Below are positions 34,833 through 43,600 of a stretch of DNA of 47,921 nucleotides, one piece after another. The first letter of the stretch is position 1; each line of letters begins with the position of its first letter. The notes below the pieces were generated by a model. It was not told where the DNA came from and ran no database searches. It worked only from the letters and a program-made list of their open reading frames with translations. The stretch comes from Roseomonas sp. KE2513 (lineage in GTDB: Bacteria > Pseudomonadota > Alphaproteobacteria > Acetobacterales > Acetobacteraceae). Both the position numbers and the translations under genes were made by a program. The stretch spans positions 1-47,921 of the forward strand of contig NZ_RCVR01000037.1 in the NCBI RefSeq assembly GCF_016107305.1, read 5' to 3'.

Positions 34833-35327
34833 TCAGGCGGCCAGGGCGGCGCGCACGCGCTGCACCAGCCCGCCGGCCGCGAGGATGGCGCGCACCTCCT
34901 CGCCGAGCGGCTCGGCCCGCCATTCGGCGCCGCCCTGCCGCACGGTGGCGGATGCAAGATCGATTTCCGCGGGCTCGCCCTCGCGCAGCGCCAGGGCGGC
35001 CTCGGGGCAGATCAGCACGGGCAGGCCGAGGTTGACGGCGTTGCGGTAGAAGATGCGCGCGGCGCTGACGGCGACGATGGCGCCGATACCTGCCGCGCGC
35101 AGCGCGACCACCGCGTGCTCGCGCGAGGAGCCGCAGCCGAAATTGCGCCCGACGGCGAGGATGTCGCCGGGTTGGACACGGCCGACGAAGCCGGGGTCCA
35201 GCCCCTCCATGCAGTGCGCACGAAGGTCCTCCGGCCGGCGGAGCGCAAGGTAGCGGCCGGGCAGGATGACATCGGTGTTCACCTCGTCCCCGAAGCGGTG
35301 GACGCGGCCCGTCATCGGCGCGCTCAT
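34833..35327 (-). CDS. Aconitase-superfamily small subunit (LeuD-like)
   Basis: 164 residues; the ATG overlaps the large-subunit stop (35324-35327). The swivel-domain landmarks are NTDVILPGRYL near the start and NFGCGSSREHAV in the middle, typical of LeuD and homoaconitase small subunits. It forms the hydro-lyase with the next gene. The short length matches the archaeal/HacB-like class rather than the longer proteobacterial LeuD of about 200 residues, so a dedicated leucine role is doubtful. Confidence 0.88.
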   Translation of the reverse strand: MSAPMTGRVHRFGDEVNTDVILPGRYLALRRPEDLRAHCMEGLDPGFVGRVQPGDILAVGRNFGCGSSREHAVVALRAAGIGAIVAVSAARIFYRNAVNLGLPVLICPEAALALREGEPAEIDLASATVRQGGAEWRAEPLGEEVRAILAAGGLVQRVRAALAA

Positions 35328-36616
35328 GCGGCAGCCTCCAGGGCGGGGAGCCGCTCCGGCGACACGATCTCGCCCGCCACGGCCGCCGCCGCCGCCACCC
35401 AGGCATTGGCGAGGAAGACCTGGGAGTCTGGGTCGCCCATCCGGCCGCGGTAGTTGCGGTTGGTGGTGGCGACCGCGGTCTCCCCGGCGGCGAGGATGCC
35501 CATGTGCCCGCCGAAGCAGGCGCCGCAGGTGGGGGTAGAGACGGCGGCGCCGGCCGCCGCCAGCATGTCCAGCAGCCCCTCGGCCAGAGCCTGCCGCCAG
35601 ATGCGCTGCGTGGCCGGCACCACCACCAGCCGCACGCCCGGTGCCACCTGCCGGCCGCGCAGGACCTCGGCGGCCTGGCGCAGGTCCGTGATCGTGCCGT
35701 TGGCGCAGTTGCCGATATAGACCTGGTCCACCCGCTGCCCCCGCAGCGCCTCCACCGGCACGCCCCCGGCCGGAGAGGGCGGCTTCGCGACGAGGGGCGA
35801 GAGCGCGCCGAGGTCGATCGCGATTCGCGCGCGGTAGCGCGCCTCCGGATCCGCCATCACCGGCACCGTGGCGGCCGCGCCGAAATGGGCCTGCCGGGCG
35901 GCGGACTGCTCGTCGCCCTCGAAGACGCAGGTGTCCGCGCCGGCCTCCACCGCCATGTTCGCGACGGCCATCCGCGCGTCCATGGAGAGGGCCGCCACGC
36001 CCGGCCCGCCGAATTCGAGCGAGGCATCGGCCGCCCCGTCCGAGCCGATGCGGCGGATCACCTCCAGGATCACGTCCTTGCCCGCGACATAGGGGCCGGG
36101 GCGCCCGGTCAGCTCCACGCGGATCGATTCCGGCACCCGCATCCAGAGCCGCCCCATCGCGAGCGCCGCGGCCAGGTCGGTGGAGCCGAAACCGATGCCC
36201 AGCGCGTTGAAGGCGCCCGCCGTGCAGGTGTGGCTGTCCGCTCCGAAGACGATCCCCCCGTGCCCGACCATGCCGAGCTCCGAGAGAAGCGTGTGCTCGA
36301 TGCCGCCGTTCCCCGGCTCGTAGAAATGGGCGATGCCGTGCCGCTCGGCGAACTGGCGGGTCATGCGGATGGCGCCCGCGGCCTGGACGTTCGGGGCGGG
36401 GGCGAAGTGGTCGGCCACCAGCACGATGCGCGCGGGATCGAAGGGGCGGGTGGCGCCCATCCGCTCGAACCCCTCGAAGGCCAGCGGGCCGGAGACGTCG
36501 TTGAGCAACACGACGTCGGGGCGGACGGTCACCGTCTCCCCCGCGCTCGCGCGGCCCTCCACGGCATGGGCCGCGAGGATCTTCTCGGTGATGGTTTGTC
36601 CGGCCAAGCGGGTCAT
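35324..36616 (-). CDS. Aconitase-superfamily large subunit (LeuC/HacA-like)
   Basis: 430 residues from ATG 36616, with AGAAGAGG upstream. The [4Fe-4S] ligands are Cys304 (IGNCANG), Cys364 and Cys367 (TPTCGACFGG), and GADSHTCTAGAF is at 126-136. At 430 residues it is the HacA/3-isopropylmalate-dehydratase type II class. Genes of this class with an isocitrate-lyase-family enzyme occur in 2,3-dimethylmalate (nicotinate fermentation) modules. Here the small subunit, lyase and Bug protein follow on the same strand, which supports a catabolic operon. It is divergent from the LacI regulator at 36946, the likely local controller. Confidence 0.88.
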   Translation of the reverse strand: MTRLAGQTITEKILAAHAVEGRASAGETVTVRPDVVLLNDVSGPLAFEGFERMGATRPFDPARIVLVADHFAPAPNVQAAGAIRMTRQFAERHGIAHFYEPGNGGIEHTLLSELGMVGHGGIVFGADSHTCTAGAFNALGIGFGSTDLAAALAMGRLWMRVPESIRVELTGRPGPYVAGKDVILEVIRRIGSDGAADASLEFGGPGVAALSMDARMAVANMAVEAGADTCVFEGDEQSAARQAHFGAAATVPVMADPEARYRARIAIDLGALSPLVAKPPSPAGGVPVEALRGQRVDQVYIGNCANGTITDLRQAAEVLRGRQVAPGVRLVVVPATQRIWRQALAEGLLDMLAAAGAAVSTPTCGACFGGHMGILAAGETAVATTNRNYRGRMGDPDSQVFLANAWVAAAAAVAGEIVSPERLPALEAAA

Positions 36617-36945
36617 CCTCTTCTGGGTGGTCACAGGAGGGGGCGGATCAGCCCGTGCGCCCGGCCTCGGCCCCAGCCGGCCATGCCGCACCGAACGACG
36701 AAAAAGCTGCCGCCTGGATGGCCCCGCTCACCCGGTGCATCCGCTTCCTCCACCCGATCTTGGCCTGCCCGGCATCGTGGCCGCCGGTGCGTTCGGAGCA
36801 TGGCGCGGCCAGCGCCCCTTGTTCAAGAGTTTTGTTCAAAGGTTTGCGCAGAGCGTTTGTGCAGCATGGAAGGAATGGATCTTGCGCCTGCCTGCCTTGC
36901 TCATGCAAAGCTTTGCCACGCTGGGCAAGCTGCTAGGATGAGCGG
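36617..36945. promoter_or_regulatory. Divergent promoter region, LeuC-like gene and LacI regulator
   Basis: 329 bases without a gene. A perfect palindrome, GCAAAGCTTTGC (36905-36916), lies 29 bases before the LacI-family start and has the centre-GC symmetry of LacI-type operators. Two direct repeats TTGTTCAA occur at 36829-36836 and 36842-36849. The part near the LeuC-like gene shows no clear signal. Confidence 0.5.
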
Positions 36946-38001
36946 ATGGATCATCCGGTCTCACGCCCCCGGCCGGCCCGCCCCCGGGCCACGCTGCTCT
37001 CCCTCTCCCAGGCCGCGGGCGTGTCGATCTCCACCGTCTCCCGGGCCCTGCGCGGCGACACCCGGATTTCCTCCGCCACCCGCCGGCGGATCAGCGCCCT
37101 GGCGGCGGAGGCCGGCTACGCGCCGGACACCCTGGCCCGCACCCTGCTCGGCGGCCGGAGCGGGCTTATCGGCCTCGTGCTGGGGCCCATGCGGAACCCC
37201 TTCTACCCTGCCCTGCTGGAGGAACTGGTCGCCCAGGCCGCGGATCGCGGACTGCGCCTGCTGATCCTCCACGCCGGGGAGGGCTCCATGGAGGAGCGCA
37301 CCGCCCAGGCTCTGCTCGGATACCGCGTGGACGGCTGCATCGTGACCTCCGCCGTGCTGCCTTCCCGTGTCACCGCAATCTGCGCGGAGAATGCCGTGCC
37401 GCTGGTCATGGTGAACCGCGTGGCGCGGGACCACGGTACGGCCGTGAGCTGCGACAACACGGAGGGCGGCGCACGCCTGGCCGGCCTTCTTCTCGCAGCC
37501 GGGCACCGGCGCTTCGCGATCGTCGGCGGCCACGCCGACACCTCCACGAGCCAGGACCGGGAGCGCGGCTTCGCCACCCACCTCGCGGAAGCGGGCCACG
37601 GCCTTGCCTGCCGCTTCGACGGCGGCTCCACGCGGGAAGGCGGGTGGGCTGCCGGCCTGCGCATCGCCGCCCTGCCGCCCAAGGCGCGCCCCGATGCCGT
37701 CTTCGCGGTGAGCGACGGCATGGCCATGGGCCTCATCGATGCCCTCCGCTCGGCCGCCATTCCCGTGGGCATGATGGGAGGCATCTCCGTCGTCGGCTTC
37801 GACGGGGTGGCGACCGCCCTGCACCCTCCCTACGAGCTGACCACCATCGTGGTCCCCGTCCCGGCCCTCGTCCGCCGCGGCCTCGACCTGCTTCTCGCCC
37901 GCATCACGGAGCCCGACGCGCCGGACGAACTCGTTACCCTGCGCGGGGCGCTGCATCCCGGCCGCTCGGCGCGCCTTCCCGCGCTGCCGGAAAGCACCTG
38001 A
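36946..38001 (+). CDS. LacI-family transcriptional regulator
   Basis: 351 residues. An N-terminal LacI helix-turn-helix ([18 protein letters not shown], about 20-37) with the hinge [12 protein letters not shown] is followed by a periplasmic-binding-like ligand domain ([22 protein letters not shown] in part; [20 protein letters not shown] in part). LacI regulators usually respond to sugars or organic acids. It is divergent from the aconitase-type/lyase/Bug operon, and the GCAAAGCTTTGC palindrome 29 bases upstream is the likely operator. The ligand is unknown. Confidence 0.92.
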   Translation: MDHPVSRPRPARPRATLLSLSQAAGVSISTVSRALRGDTRISSATRRRISALAAEAGYAPDTLARTLLGGRSGLIGLVLGPMRNPFYPALLEELVAQAADRGLRLLILHAGEGSMEERTAQALLGYRVDGCIVTSAVLPSRVTAICAENAVPLVMVNRVARDHGTAVSCDNTEGGARLAGLLLAAGHRRFAIVGGHADTSTSQDRERGFATHLAEAGHGLACRFDGGSTREGGWAAGLRIAALPPKARPDAVFAVSDGMAMGLIDALRSAAIPVGMMGGISVVGFDGVATALHPPYELTTIVVPVPALVRRGLDLLLARITEPDAPDELVTLRGALHPGRSARLPALPEST

Positions 38002-38108
38002 CTGCGGGCGCCACGATCGCCCCCGTCGATGGCCGACCATTCCGTGGGCCTCCCTTCCAGGTTCGCCCGACCTTGCCCGCCCGCCGCAGGGCTCCTAATC
38101 CTCCCGCC

Positions 38109-39263
38109 ATGAATGAGGTCGTGCCGTTCTCTCCGGACGTGGCGCACCAGCGGGCCGTCTTCCCGGACGGCCTGCTGCTGGACAGCGGCGCCACGATCGC
38201 GCCGCTGATCGTGGCCTACGAGACCTACGGCACGCTCGACGCCACCCGCGGCAACGCCGTGCTCGTCTGCCACGCCCTGACCGGCGACCAGTACCTGGCC
38301 GGCCGCCACCCCGTCACCGGCCGCCCCGGCTGGTGGGAGGCGGTGGTCGGCCCCGGCCTGCCCATCGACACCGACCGCTTCTTCGTCATCTGCGCCAATG
38401 TCCTCGGCGGCTGCATGGGCAGTTCCGGGCCACGCGAGGAGATGACGGACGCGGAGGGCCAGCCCCTCGGCCGCCCCTGGGGCACCGATTTCCCGAGCGT
38501 GACGATCCGCGACATGGTCCGCGCTCAGAAGCGGCTGGTGGAGCATCTCGGCATCGACCGGCTGCTGGCGGTGGTCGGCGGCTCCATGGGCGGCATGCAG
38601 GCCTTGCAATGGGCGGCGACCTACCCGGAAGCGGTCTTCGCCTGCGCGCCCATCGCGACGGCGGCCCACCACTCCGCCCAGAACATCGCCTTCCACGAGG
38701 TCGGCCGCGCCGCCATCCACGCCGATCCCGACTGGTGCGGCGGCGCCTACTGGCGGAAGGGGCGGCTGCCCGCACAGGGCCTCTCGGTCGCGCGCATGGT
38801 CGCCCACATCACCTACCTCTCGGAGAGCGCGCTGACGCGGAAGTTCGGCCGCCGCCTCCAGGGCGCCAAGGCCGTCACCTTCCTCGAGGACGTCTTTGCG
38901 GTGGAGAGCTACCTGCGCCACCAAGGCAGCACCTTCATCCGCCGCTTCGATGCCAACTCCTACCTCACCATCACCCGCGCGATGGATTATTTCGACCTTG
39001 CCGCCGATTTCGACGGCGATCTCTCGCAGGCCTTCCGCGGCACGCCGACCCGCTTCTTCCTCGCCTCCTTCTCCTCCGACTGGCTCTTTCCCACGGCCGA
39101 GAGCCGGGCGATCACCCGCGCGCTGAACCGCGCCGCCGCCCGCACCTCCTTCATCGAGATCGCCTCCGACAAGGGCCACGACGCCTTCCTGCTGGACGAG
39201 CCGGAGTTCCACGCGGCGCTCGGCGGCTTCCTGCGCGGCGCCGCCGACGCGGCGGGAGCCTGA
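38109..39263 (+). CDS. metX: Homoserine O-acyltransferase MetX
   Basis: 384 residues from ATG 38109. It has an alpha/beta-hydrolase fold with nucleophile Ser159 in [12 protein letters not shown], Asp in the SDWLF motif and His in the KGHDAFLLD motif. Other landmarks are [12 protein letters not shown] and [12 protein letters not shown]. It acylates homoserine in methionine synthesis, then sulfhydrylation follows; acetyl versus succinyl specificity cannot be told reliably. It is followed two bases later by metW, the usual alphaproteobacterial pairing. No SAM-riboswitch-like sequence is seen upstream. Confidence 0.95.
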   Translation: MNEVVPFSPDVAHQRAVFPDGLLLDSGATIAPLIVAYETYGTLDATRGNAVLVCHALTGDQYLAGRHPVTGRPGWWEAVVGPGLPIDTDRFFVICANVLGGCMGSSGPREEMTDAEGQPLGRPWGTDFPSVTIRDMVRAQKRLVEHLGIDRLLAVVGGSMGGMQALQWAATYPEAVFACAPIATAAHHSAQNIAFHEVGRAAIHADPDWCGGAYWRKGRLPAQGLSVARMVAHITYLSESALTRKFGRRLQGAKAVTFLEDVFAVESYLRHQGSTFIRRFDANSYLTITRAMDYFDLAADFDGDLSQAFRGTPTRFFLASFSSDWLFPTAESRAITRALNRAAARTSFIEIASDKGHDAFLLDEPEFHAALGGFLRGAADAAGA

Positions 39264-39265
39264 GC

Positions 39266-39916
39266 ATGGGAATCCGCCCCAAGCGGGAGCCGATCCGCTA
39301 CGTCGCGAAGAACATGCGGCTCGACCTGCGGCTGATCGCGGAGATGATTCCGGCCAGCGCGAAGGTGCTCGACATCGGCTGCGGCGACGGCGCCCTCATC
39401 GAGTACCTGACGCGCGAGAAGGGCGCCGACGCCCGCGGCATCGAGATCGACATGGCCGAGGCCACGCGCGCCGTCGCCGCTGGCCTCGCCGTCATCCACG
39501 GCGACGCCGACGCCGACCTCGCGCAGTACCCGGACGGCGCCTTCGACTACGTCGTGCTCTCCCGCACGCTGCAGGCGGTGGAGCGCCCGCGGGAGGTGCT
39601 GCGGCAGATGCTGCGCATCGGCAGCCACGCGATCGTCTCCTTCCCCAATTTCGGCCACTGGCAAATGCGCTGGCGCCTGCTCTCCACCGGGCGGATGCCG
39701 GACACGGACACCTGGAACCGGCCCTGGTACGAGACACCGAACATCCATCCCTGCACGATCCTCGACTTCGTGGCCCTCTGCGAGACGGACGGCTACGCGG
39801 TGGACGGCTGGCTCGCGGTGGACGAGCGCGGGTTGCGCGCTCCCTGGCGACGTGGCCTGCGCCTGGCGAACCTCTTTGGGGAACAGGCCCTCTTCCTGCT
39901 CAGCCGCAAAGCCTGA
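39266..39916 (+). CDS. metW: Methionine biosynthesis protein MetW
   Basis: 216 residues, ATG two bases after the metX stop, with GGGAG inside the metX end. It is a methyltransferase-like protein: VLDIGCGDGALIEYL (motif I), GIEID, and DYVVLSRTLQAVERP. The family motif SFPNFGHWQMRWRLL is conserved. MetW is needed with MetX for homoserine acylation in many proteobacteria, and tight coupling of the two genes supports that. Confidence 0.95.
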   Translation: MGIRPKREPIRYVAKNMRLDLRLIAEMIPASAKVLDIGCGDGALIEYLTREKGADARGIEIDMAEATRAVAAGLAVIHGDADADLAQYPDGAFDYVVLSRTLQAVERPREVLRQMLRIGSHAIVSFPNFGHWQMRWRLLSTGRMPDTDTWNRPWYETPNIHPCTILDFVALCETDGYAVDGWLAVDERGLRAPWRRGLRLANLFGEQALFLLSRKA

Positions 39917-39927
39917 CGCGCGCCGCG

Positions 39928-40245
39928 ATGAGGCACCCGGTGACGCCGGACGGCCGCTACTTCGTCGTCCGCGGCCGGCTGTGGCGCATGTCCAATCCCG
40001 CCCTTCCACCGGGGGAGCGGGAGGTGCTGACGAAGGCGCTGATGGCCGCCCGCCGTGCCGTCGGGGCGGCCCTCCGCGCGGAGGACGCGACCGCCCTGGC
40101 GGAAGCCCGCGGTGCCGTGGACAGGGCCAAGCGCGCCCTGGGCGAGCGAGGCCCGGTCTGGTGGACGGACGGCGCCGCCGACCTGAACCGGAAGATGGTG
40201 GCGAACAGCCCCTATGCCGCTTGGCACAGAGGATTGGATGTCTGA
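39928..40245 (+). CDS. Conserved small protein, 105 aa, unknown
   Basis: 105 residues beginning 11 bases after metW, same strand. It contains DGRYFVVRGRLWRMSNPAL and a C-terminal GPVWWTDGAADLNR motif that I recognise from unnamed alphaproteobacterial proteins, with a basic helix between (AKRALGERG). No transmembrane segment, signal or catalytic motif is seen. A role linked to metX-metW is possible from position only. Confidence 0.7.
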   Translation: MRHPVTPDGRYFVVRGRLWRMSNPALPPGEREVLTKALMAARRAVGAALRAEDATALAEARGAVDRAKRALGERGPVWWTDGAADLNRKMVANSPYAAWHRGLDV

Positions 40246-40299
40246 CCGAAATCAGGCATAAGCCTTAAAAATCAGAGGGCTGATCCCCATATCGGGGCC

Positions 40300-40707
40300 A
40301 TGCGCAAGACCCCAGCGGGGCCCCGCGCCGATGCGTCCCCGCCCCTTTCCCGACCGCTTCGCCGCCGGATCGCCCGCCTCGCCCAGGCAGTGCGGGAGAG
40401 GCGCGCGCTTGAGCTCTTCTACGGCGGTGCCTGGCGGGTGGTACACCCGCACGCCATCGGCCGGATGGGTACGGGCCGGGTCGGCCTGCTGACCTGGCAG
40501 ACCGCCGGCCTGGCCCGCGGCCCCAATGACCCCGGCGAGGGCTGGCGGATGTTCGACGTGGCGCGGATCGGCGCGAGCCGGGCCCTGCGCGCCCACTTCG
40601 CGCCCCGCCCTCGCCCCGGCCCGGCTTGGACCGCTGGCATCGACGCCCCCGTGGCCGAGGTGCCCTCGCGCGATGATGCCCTCTCGTCAACGCCTCTGGC
40701 AGCCTGA
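40300..40707 (+). CDS. Stand-alone WYL-like domain protein, 135 aa
   Basis: 135 residues. The segment LELFYGGAWRVVHPHAIGRM, then LLTWQTAG and GWRMFDVARIG, follows the pattern of the WYL ligand-sensing domain (aromatic-x-Y strand, EPH-like turn, DLDRI-like strand). No DNA-binding helix-turn-helix precedes it; the first 30 residues are basic and proline-rich. WYL domains often act as sensors in phage-defence and DNA-damage regulators, but a solitary domain has no assigned function. It is convergent with the BLUF gene, and repeat copy 2 follows. Confidence 0.6.
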   Translation: MRKTPAGPRADASPPLSRPLRRRIARLAQAVRERRALELFYGGAWRVVHPHAIGRMGTGRVGLLTWQTAGLARGPNDPGEGWRMFDVARIGASRALRAHFAPRPRPGPAWTAGIDAPVAEVPSRDDALSSTPLAA

Positions 40708-40728
40708 TCCATTCCCCTGTTCGGAGCC

Positions 40729-40988
40729 CGGCCCTGGAGAGGGCAGAGCGCTTCCGGACATCCGAGGCAGTGTCTCGGATCCGCCGAGGGCCTGAGGCCC
40801 TTGGATCCCCATCTGGCTGGCGCGACGCGGTGATCAGGGGCTGGTGCCTGTTTGGGTGTCTTTCCTGCGCGTGCAGTCGCCTCGGGTCCATGGCCCGGGC
40901 GCAGCGGCCGCAGGGTGCTTCCAAACAGATGGAAGAAGATGATGGAGAGGGGTCCGGGGAGAGGAAGAATTCTTTCTTCCTTTCCCCG
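40729..40988 (+). repeat. Structured intergenic repeat, copy 2
   Basis: It lies in the 320-base gap between convergent genes (WYL-like protein and BLUF). The order of parts matches copy 1: GAGAGGGC near 40737-40744 (first hairpin degenerate here); hairpin 40784-40804 (CCGAGGGCCT/AGGCCCTTGG) then ATCCCCA; outer stem CTGTTTGG (40848-40855) with CCAAACAG (40921-40928); inner CTCGGG/CCCGGG stem (about 40878-40902); GATGATGGAGAGGGG; and a 15-bp stem with loop TTCT at 40955-40988. Shared unpaired segments such as TCTT(T)CCTGC keep their place, while stem sequences differ. Confidence 0.75.
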
Positions 40989-41027
40989 AATCACCCGCGC
41001 AGCCCCGCGAGCGCCCGAAGGAACCTC

Positions 41028-41513
41028 TCAGCCGGCATGCACCGGCTTCAGCACCCGTCGCAGCAGTTCCAGCACGCGCCGGGCTTCCATACTGGCCGTT
41101 CCCGGCATGGTCAGGGCCGAGTAGCGGCCGTTTTCGACCTGGCCGGCATAGGCCATCGACCACGCGCCGAACTCCCTGATGGCGACGGGTTCGCAGGCGA
41201 GCACGACGGTGTTCCGGTGGCGCTCGTCGCACTGGATGCGCTCGAAGACCTGCTGCACGGCGGGCAGCGGGCCTTCCAGGGCCTGCGCGAAGAGGTCGGT
41301 GCTGAACAGCAGCGCGCCGGTGATGCCCGCGCGCGCATTGTTGTGCCGGGATGCCTTAAGGATGCTCAGGACCCCGGCCTCGACCTCGCTGGGGGAGCCG
41401 GCCAGGAGGTTTCGGCTGACATAGATCAGCCGGTGCAGGCTGATGCCTGGCGCACCGGGGCTGTCGTCCCCTTCCGGTGCGTGAACAGCGTAATGCGGTC
41501 TGCCCATGTCCAT
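41028..41513 (-). CDS. BLUF-domain blue-light photoreceptor
   Basis: 161 residues from ATG 41513, whose A is shared with the stop of the upstream GGDEF-EAL gene (TGATG overlap); a GTG three bases earlier is also possible. BLUF landmarks: flavin-contacting Tyr31 (LIYVSR), Asn59 (SRHNNARAGITG), Gln77 (LFAQALEG), and Trp118/Met120 (FGAWSMA). It has no output domain, so it must act on another protein; the coupled GGDEF-EAL gene is the obvious partner. A light-controlled cyclic-di-GMP switch is inferred. Confidence 0.9.
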   Translation of the reverse strand: MDMGRPHYAVHAPEGDDSPGAPGISLHRLIYVSRNLLAGSPSEVEAGVLSILKASRHNNARAGITGALLFSTDLFAQALEGPLPAVQQVFERIQCDERHRNTVVLACEPVAIREFGAWSMAYAGQVENGRYSALTMPGTASMEARRVLELLRRVLKPVHAG

Positions 41514-42883
41514 CACGACGAACTTTCGTTTGTCCGGCTGGCCTCGGTGAAGCGTGCGATGAGCTTCGGCACGTCGATGGCCGGTACCGGCTTGCTGAGA
41601 AGGTATCCTTGGGCTTCCGTGCAGCCGTCCTCGCGGATGCGCATCATCTGCTCGGCGGTTTCCACGCCCTCCGCCGTGATGCGGATGCCGAGGCTTGTGC
41701 CCAGCGCGGCGACGGCCCGCACCACCGCACTGTCATCGGCGAAGGAACGGTCGATCTTCACCTTGTCGAAGGGAAAGCGGCGCAGCTGCGTCAGTGAGGA
41801 ATAGCCGGTCCCGAAATCGTCGAGGGAGATGCGCACGCCGAGCGCCTTCAGCGCCGAGAGCTGCTGCAGCGTGAAGCCGCTGTCGTGCAGCAGCGCGGTC
41901 TCCGTGATCTCCAGCTCCAGCAGATGGCCGGGCAGCGAGGTGGCCTTCAGCGCCTTCGTGACGGCGGGCAGCAGCGAGCCGCCGACGAACTGCGCGGGCG
42001 CGACGTTCACGGCCACGCTCAGCTCACCGCCCCAGCGCACCGCCTCGGCGCAGGCCTCGTGGATCACCCATTCGCCGATGGGGGTGATCAGGCCCAACTC
42101 CTCGGTCAGGGGGATGAAGCGGTCGGGCGGGACGAGGCCGCGCACCGGGTGGCGCCAGCGGATCAGCGCCTCGAAGCCCGAGAGCTGCTGCGAGTGAAGA
42201 TGGAACTGCGGCTGGTAGAAGAGCTCGAACTGGTTGAGCGCCAGGGCGGCACGAAGGTCGAACTCGAGCCGCTGCCGCTCCTCCGCCGCCTCCTGCAGGG
42301 ATGGCTCGAAGAAGTGGAAGCAGTGCCGACCGCCCTCCTTGCTCTTGTACAGGGCGAGATCGGCGCGGCGGAGCACGGTATCGGCGTCGAGGCCCGGCGG
42401 CACGACGGCGATGCCGACACTGGCCCCCACATTGGCGATCCGCCCCTCCACCAAATAGGAGCGGCCGAGCAGGTCCACGAGCCGGCCGGCGATGCTGCCC
42501 ACCCCCTCCTGGCTGGCCGGACTTCCGAGAAGGATCGCGAACTCGTCCCCGCCCATGCGGGCGGCGATGTCCTGCTGCCGCAGCAGGCCGCGCAGCCGCT
42601 GGCCGACATGGCGGAGCAGCGCGTCCCCCGCGGCGTGGCCGAGGCTGTCATTCACGGATTTGAAGCGGTCGAGATCGACCAGCAGCACCACGATCTCGCG
42701 CCACTTCTCCCGGGTGTTCCAGCCGCCGGGCTGGTCGGGGGCCAGGGCCTCCTCCAGCCGGGCCCGGAACTCCAGCCGGTCGGCCAAGCCCGTCAGATGA
42801 TCACCCTGCCAAAGCGGCCGCGCGCAGGCCGGGCAGTGACCTTCCCGCTCCCCACCCGGCGGCGGACCGATTGTTCCATCCAT
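41513..42883 (-). CDS. GGDEF-EAL cyclic-di-GMP protein
   Basis: 456 residues from ATG 42883, which has GGGGAG about 12 bases upstream; a GTG at 42922 would add 13 residues. It contains a small CPAC motif (17-20) and no sensory domain or membrane segment. The GGDEF motif is intact (111-115), with inhibitory-site RQQD at 102-105. The EAL motif is intact at 238-240 (FEALIRW), with DDFGTGYSSL, KIDRSF and EGVE, so synthesis and hydrolysis are both possible. It overlaps the BLUF gene by one base; regulation by light through BLUF is inferred. Confidence 0.9.
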   Translation of the reverse strand: MDGTIGPPPGGEREGHCPACARPLWQGDHLTGLADRLEFRARLEEALAPDQPGGWNTREKWREIVVLLVDLDRFKSVNDSLGHAAGDALLRHVGQRLRGLLRQQDIAARMGGDEFAILLGSPASQEGVGSIAGRLVDLLGRSYLVEGRIANVGASVGIAVVPPGLDADTVLRRADLALYKSKEGGRHCFHFFEPSLQEAAEERQRLEFDLRAALALNQFELFYQPQFHLHSQQLSGFEALIRWRHPVRGLVPPDRFIPLTEELGLITPIGEWVIHEACAEAVRWGGELSVAVNVAPAQFVGGSLLPAVTKALKATSLPGHLLELEITETALLHDSGFTLQQLSALKALGVRISLDDFGTGYSSLTQLRRFPFDKVKIDRSFADDSAVVRAVAALGTSLGIRITAEGVETAEQMMRIREDGCTEAQGYLLSKPVPAIDVPKLIARFTEASRTNESSS

Positions 42884-43055
42884 GGACGCAACCGACTCCC
42901 CTGTCGCGGCAACCACCGGCACAGCTTTAGGTGCAATCGGTTGATGCGGGGTAAACAGTGCCCTCCTCGGAGCGATCGTTACGAGGCGCTGACAGGGCGG
43001 GCCGCTGGCGCTAGGCTGCTCCCGGACCTCGGGGGAGGTCCGCCTGGGGGATTGG

Positions 43056-43592
43056 TTGATCGTGGCGGGAATTTTCCTGCGTCTCGTGCTGCTGGCGCTG
43101 GCCGGCGGGGTGCTCTCGGCCTGCGGGTCAACGCGGGGCGGTCCGTCCGCGGGCTATGGCTACGAGGCTTCCGACAGCTATCAGTCCTGTGTGCCCTACG
43201 CCCGGGCCCGCTCGGGGCTCGAGCTGCGCGGCGACGGCTGGCAGTGGTGGGAGGCGGCGCTGGGCCGCTACCAGCGCGGGCAGCAGCCGCGCGAGGGCGC
43301 CGTCCTCGTCTTCCAGCGCACCTCCCGCCTGCGGGACGGCCATGTCGCGGTCGTCGCCCGCGTGGTCGGGCCGCGGGAGATCCGGGTGGACCACGCTAAC
43401 TGGGCCTCGGGCGGGCTGCGCGGGCGGGTGGCACGGGACCAGCCGGTGATCGACGTCTCCGCCCGCAACGACTGGTCGGAGGTGCGGGTGTGGTACCCGC
43501 CGGCGGCAGTCATCGGGAACACCGTCTTCCCGGCCTACGGCTTCATCCTGCCGGCGCGCCCGTCGATCTGGCACTCGGCCTCGCTCGACTGA
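43056..43592 (+). CDS. CHAP-domain lipoprotein (peptidoglycan amidase-like)
   Basis: 178 residues from TTG 43056 (GTG 43062 is also possible; GGGGGA precedes). The N-terminal helix ends in a lipobox L20-S-A-C23. The CHAP triad is visible: Cys45 in SCVPYARARSG, His96 in DGHVAVV and Asn115 in VDHANW. Such enzymes cut peptidoglycan peptides, and attachment of the lipid at Cys23 places it in the periplasm or outer membrane. A short hairpin follows at 43601-43619. Confidence 0.85.
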   Translation: MIVAGIFLRLVLLALAGGVLSACGSTRGGPSAGYGYEASDSYQSCVPYARARSGLELRGDGWQWWEAALGRYQRGQQPREGAVLVFQRTSRLRDGHVAVVARVVGPREIRVDHANWASGGLRGRVARDQPVIDVSARNDWSEVRVWYPPAAVIGNTVFPAYGFILPARPSIWHSASLD

Positions 43593-43600
43593 GGCTACCA

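Noticed and set aside
38002-38108. Possible SAM riboswitch before metX
   Set aside because: The 107-base leader has no SAM-I, SAM-II or SAM-V-like conserved segments.
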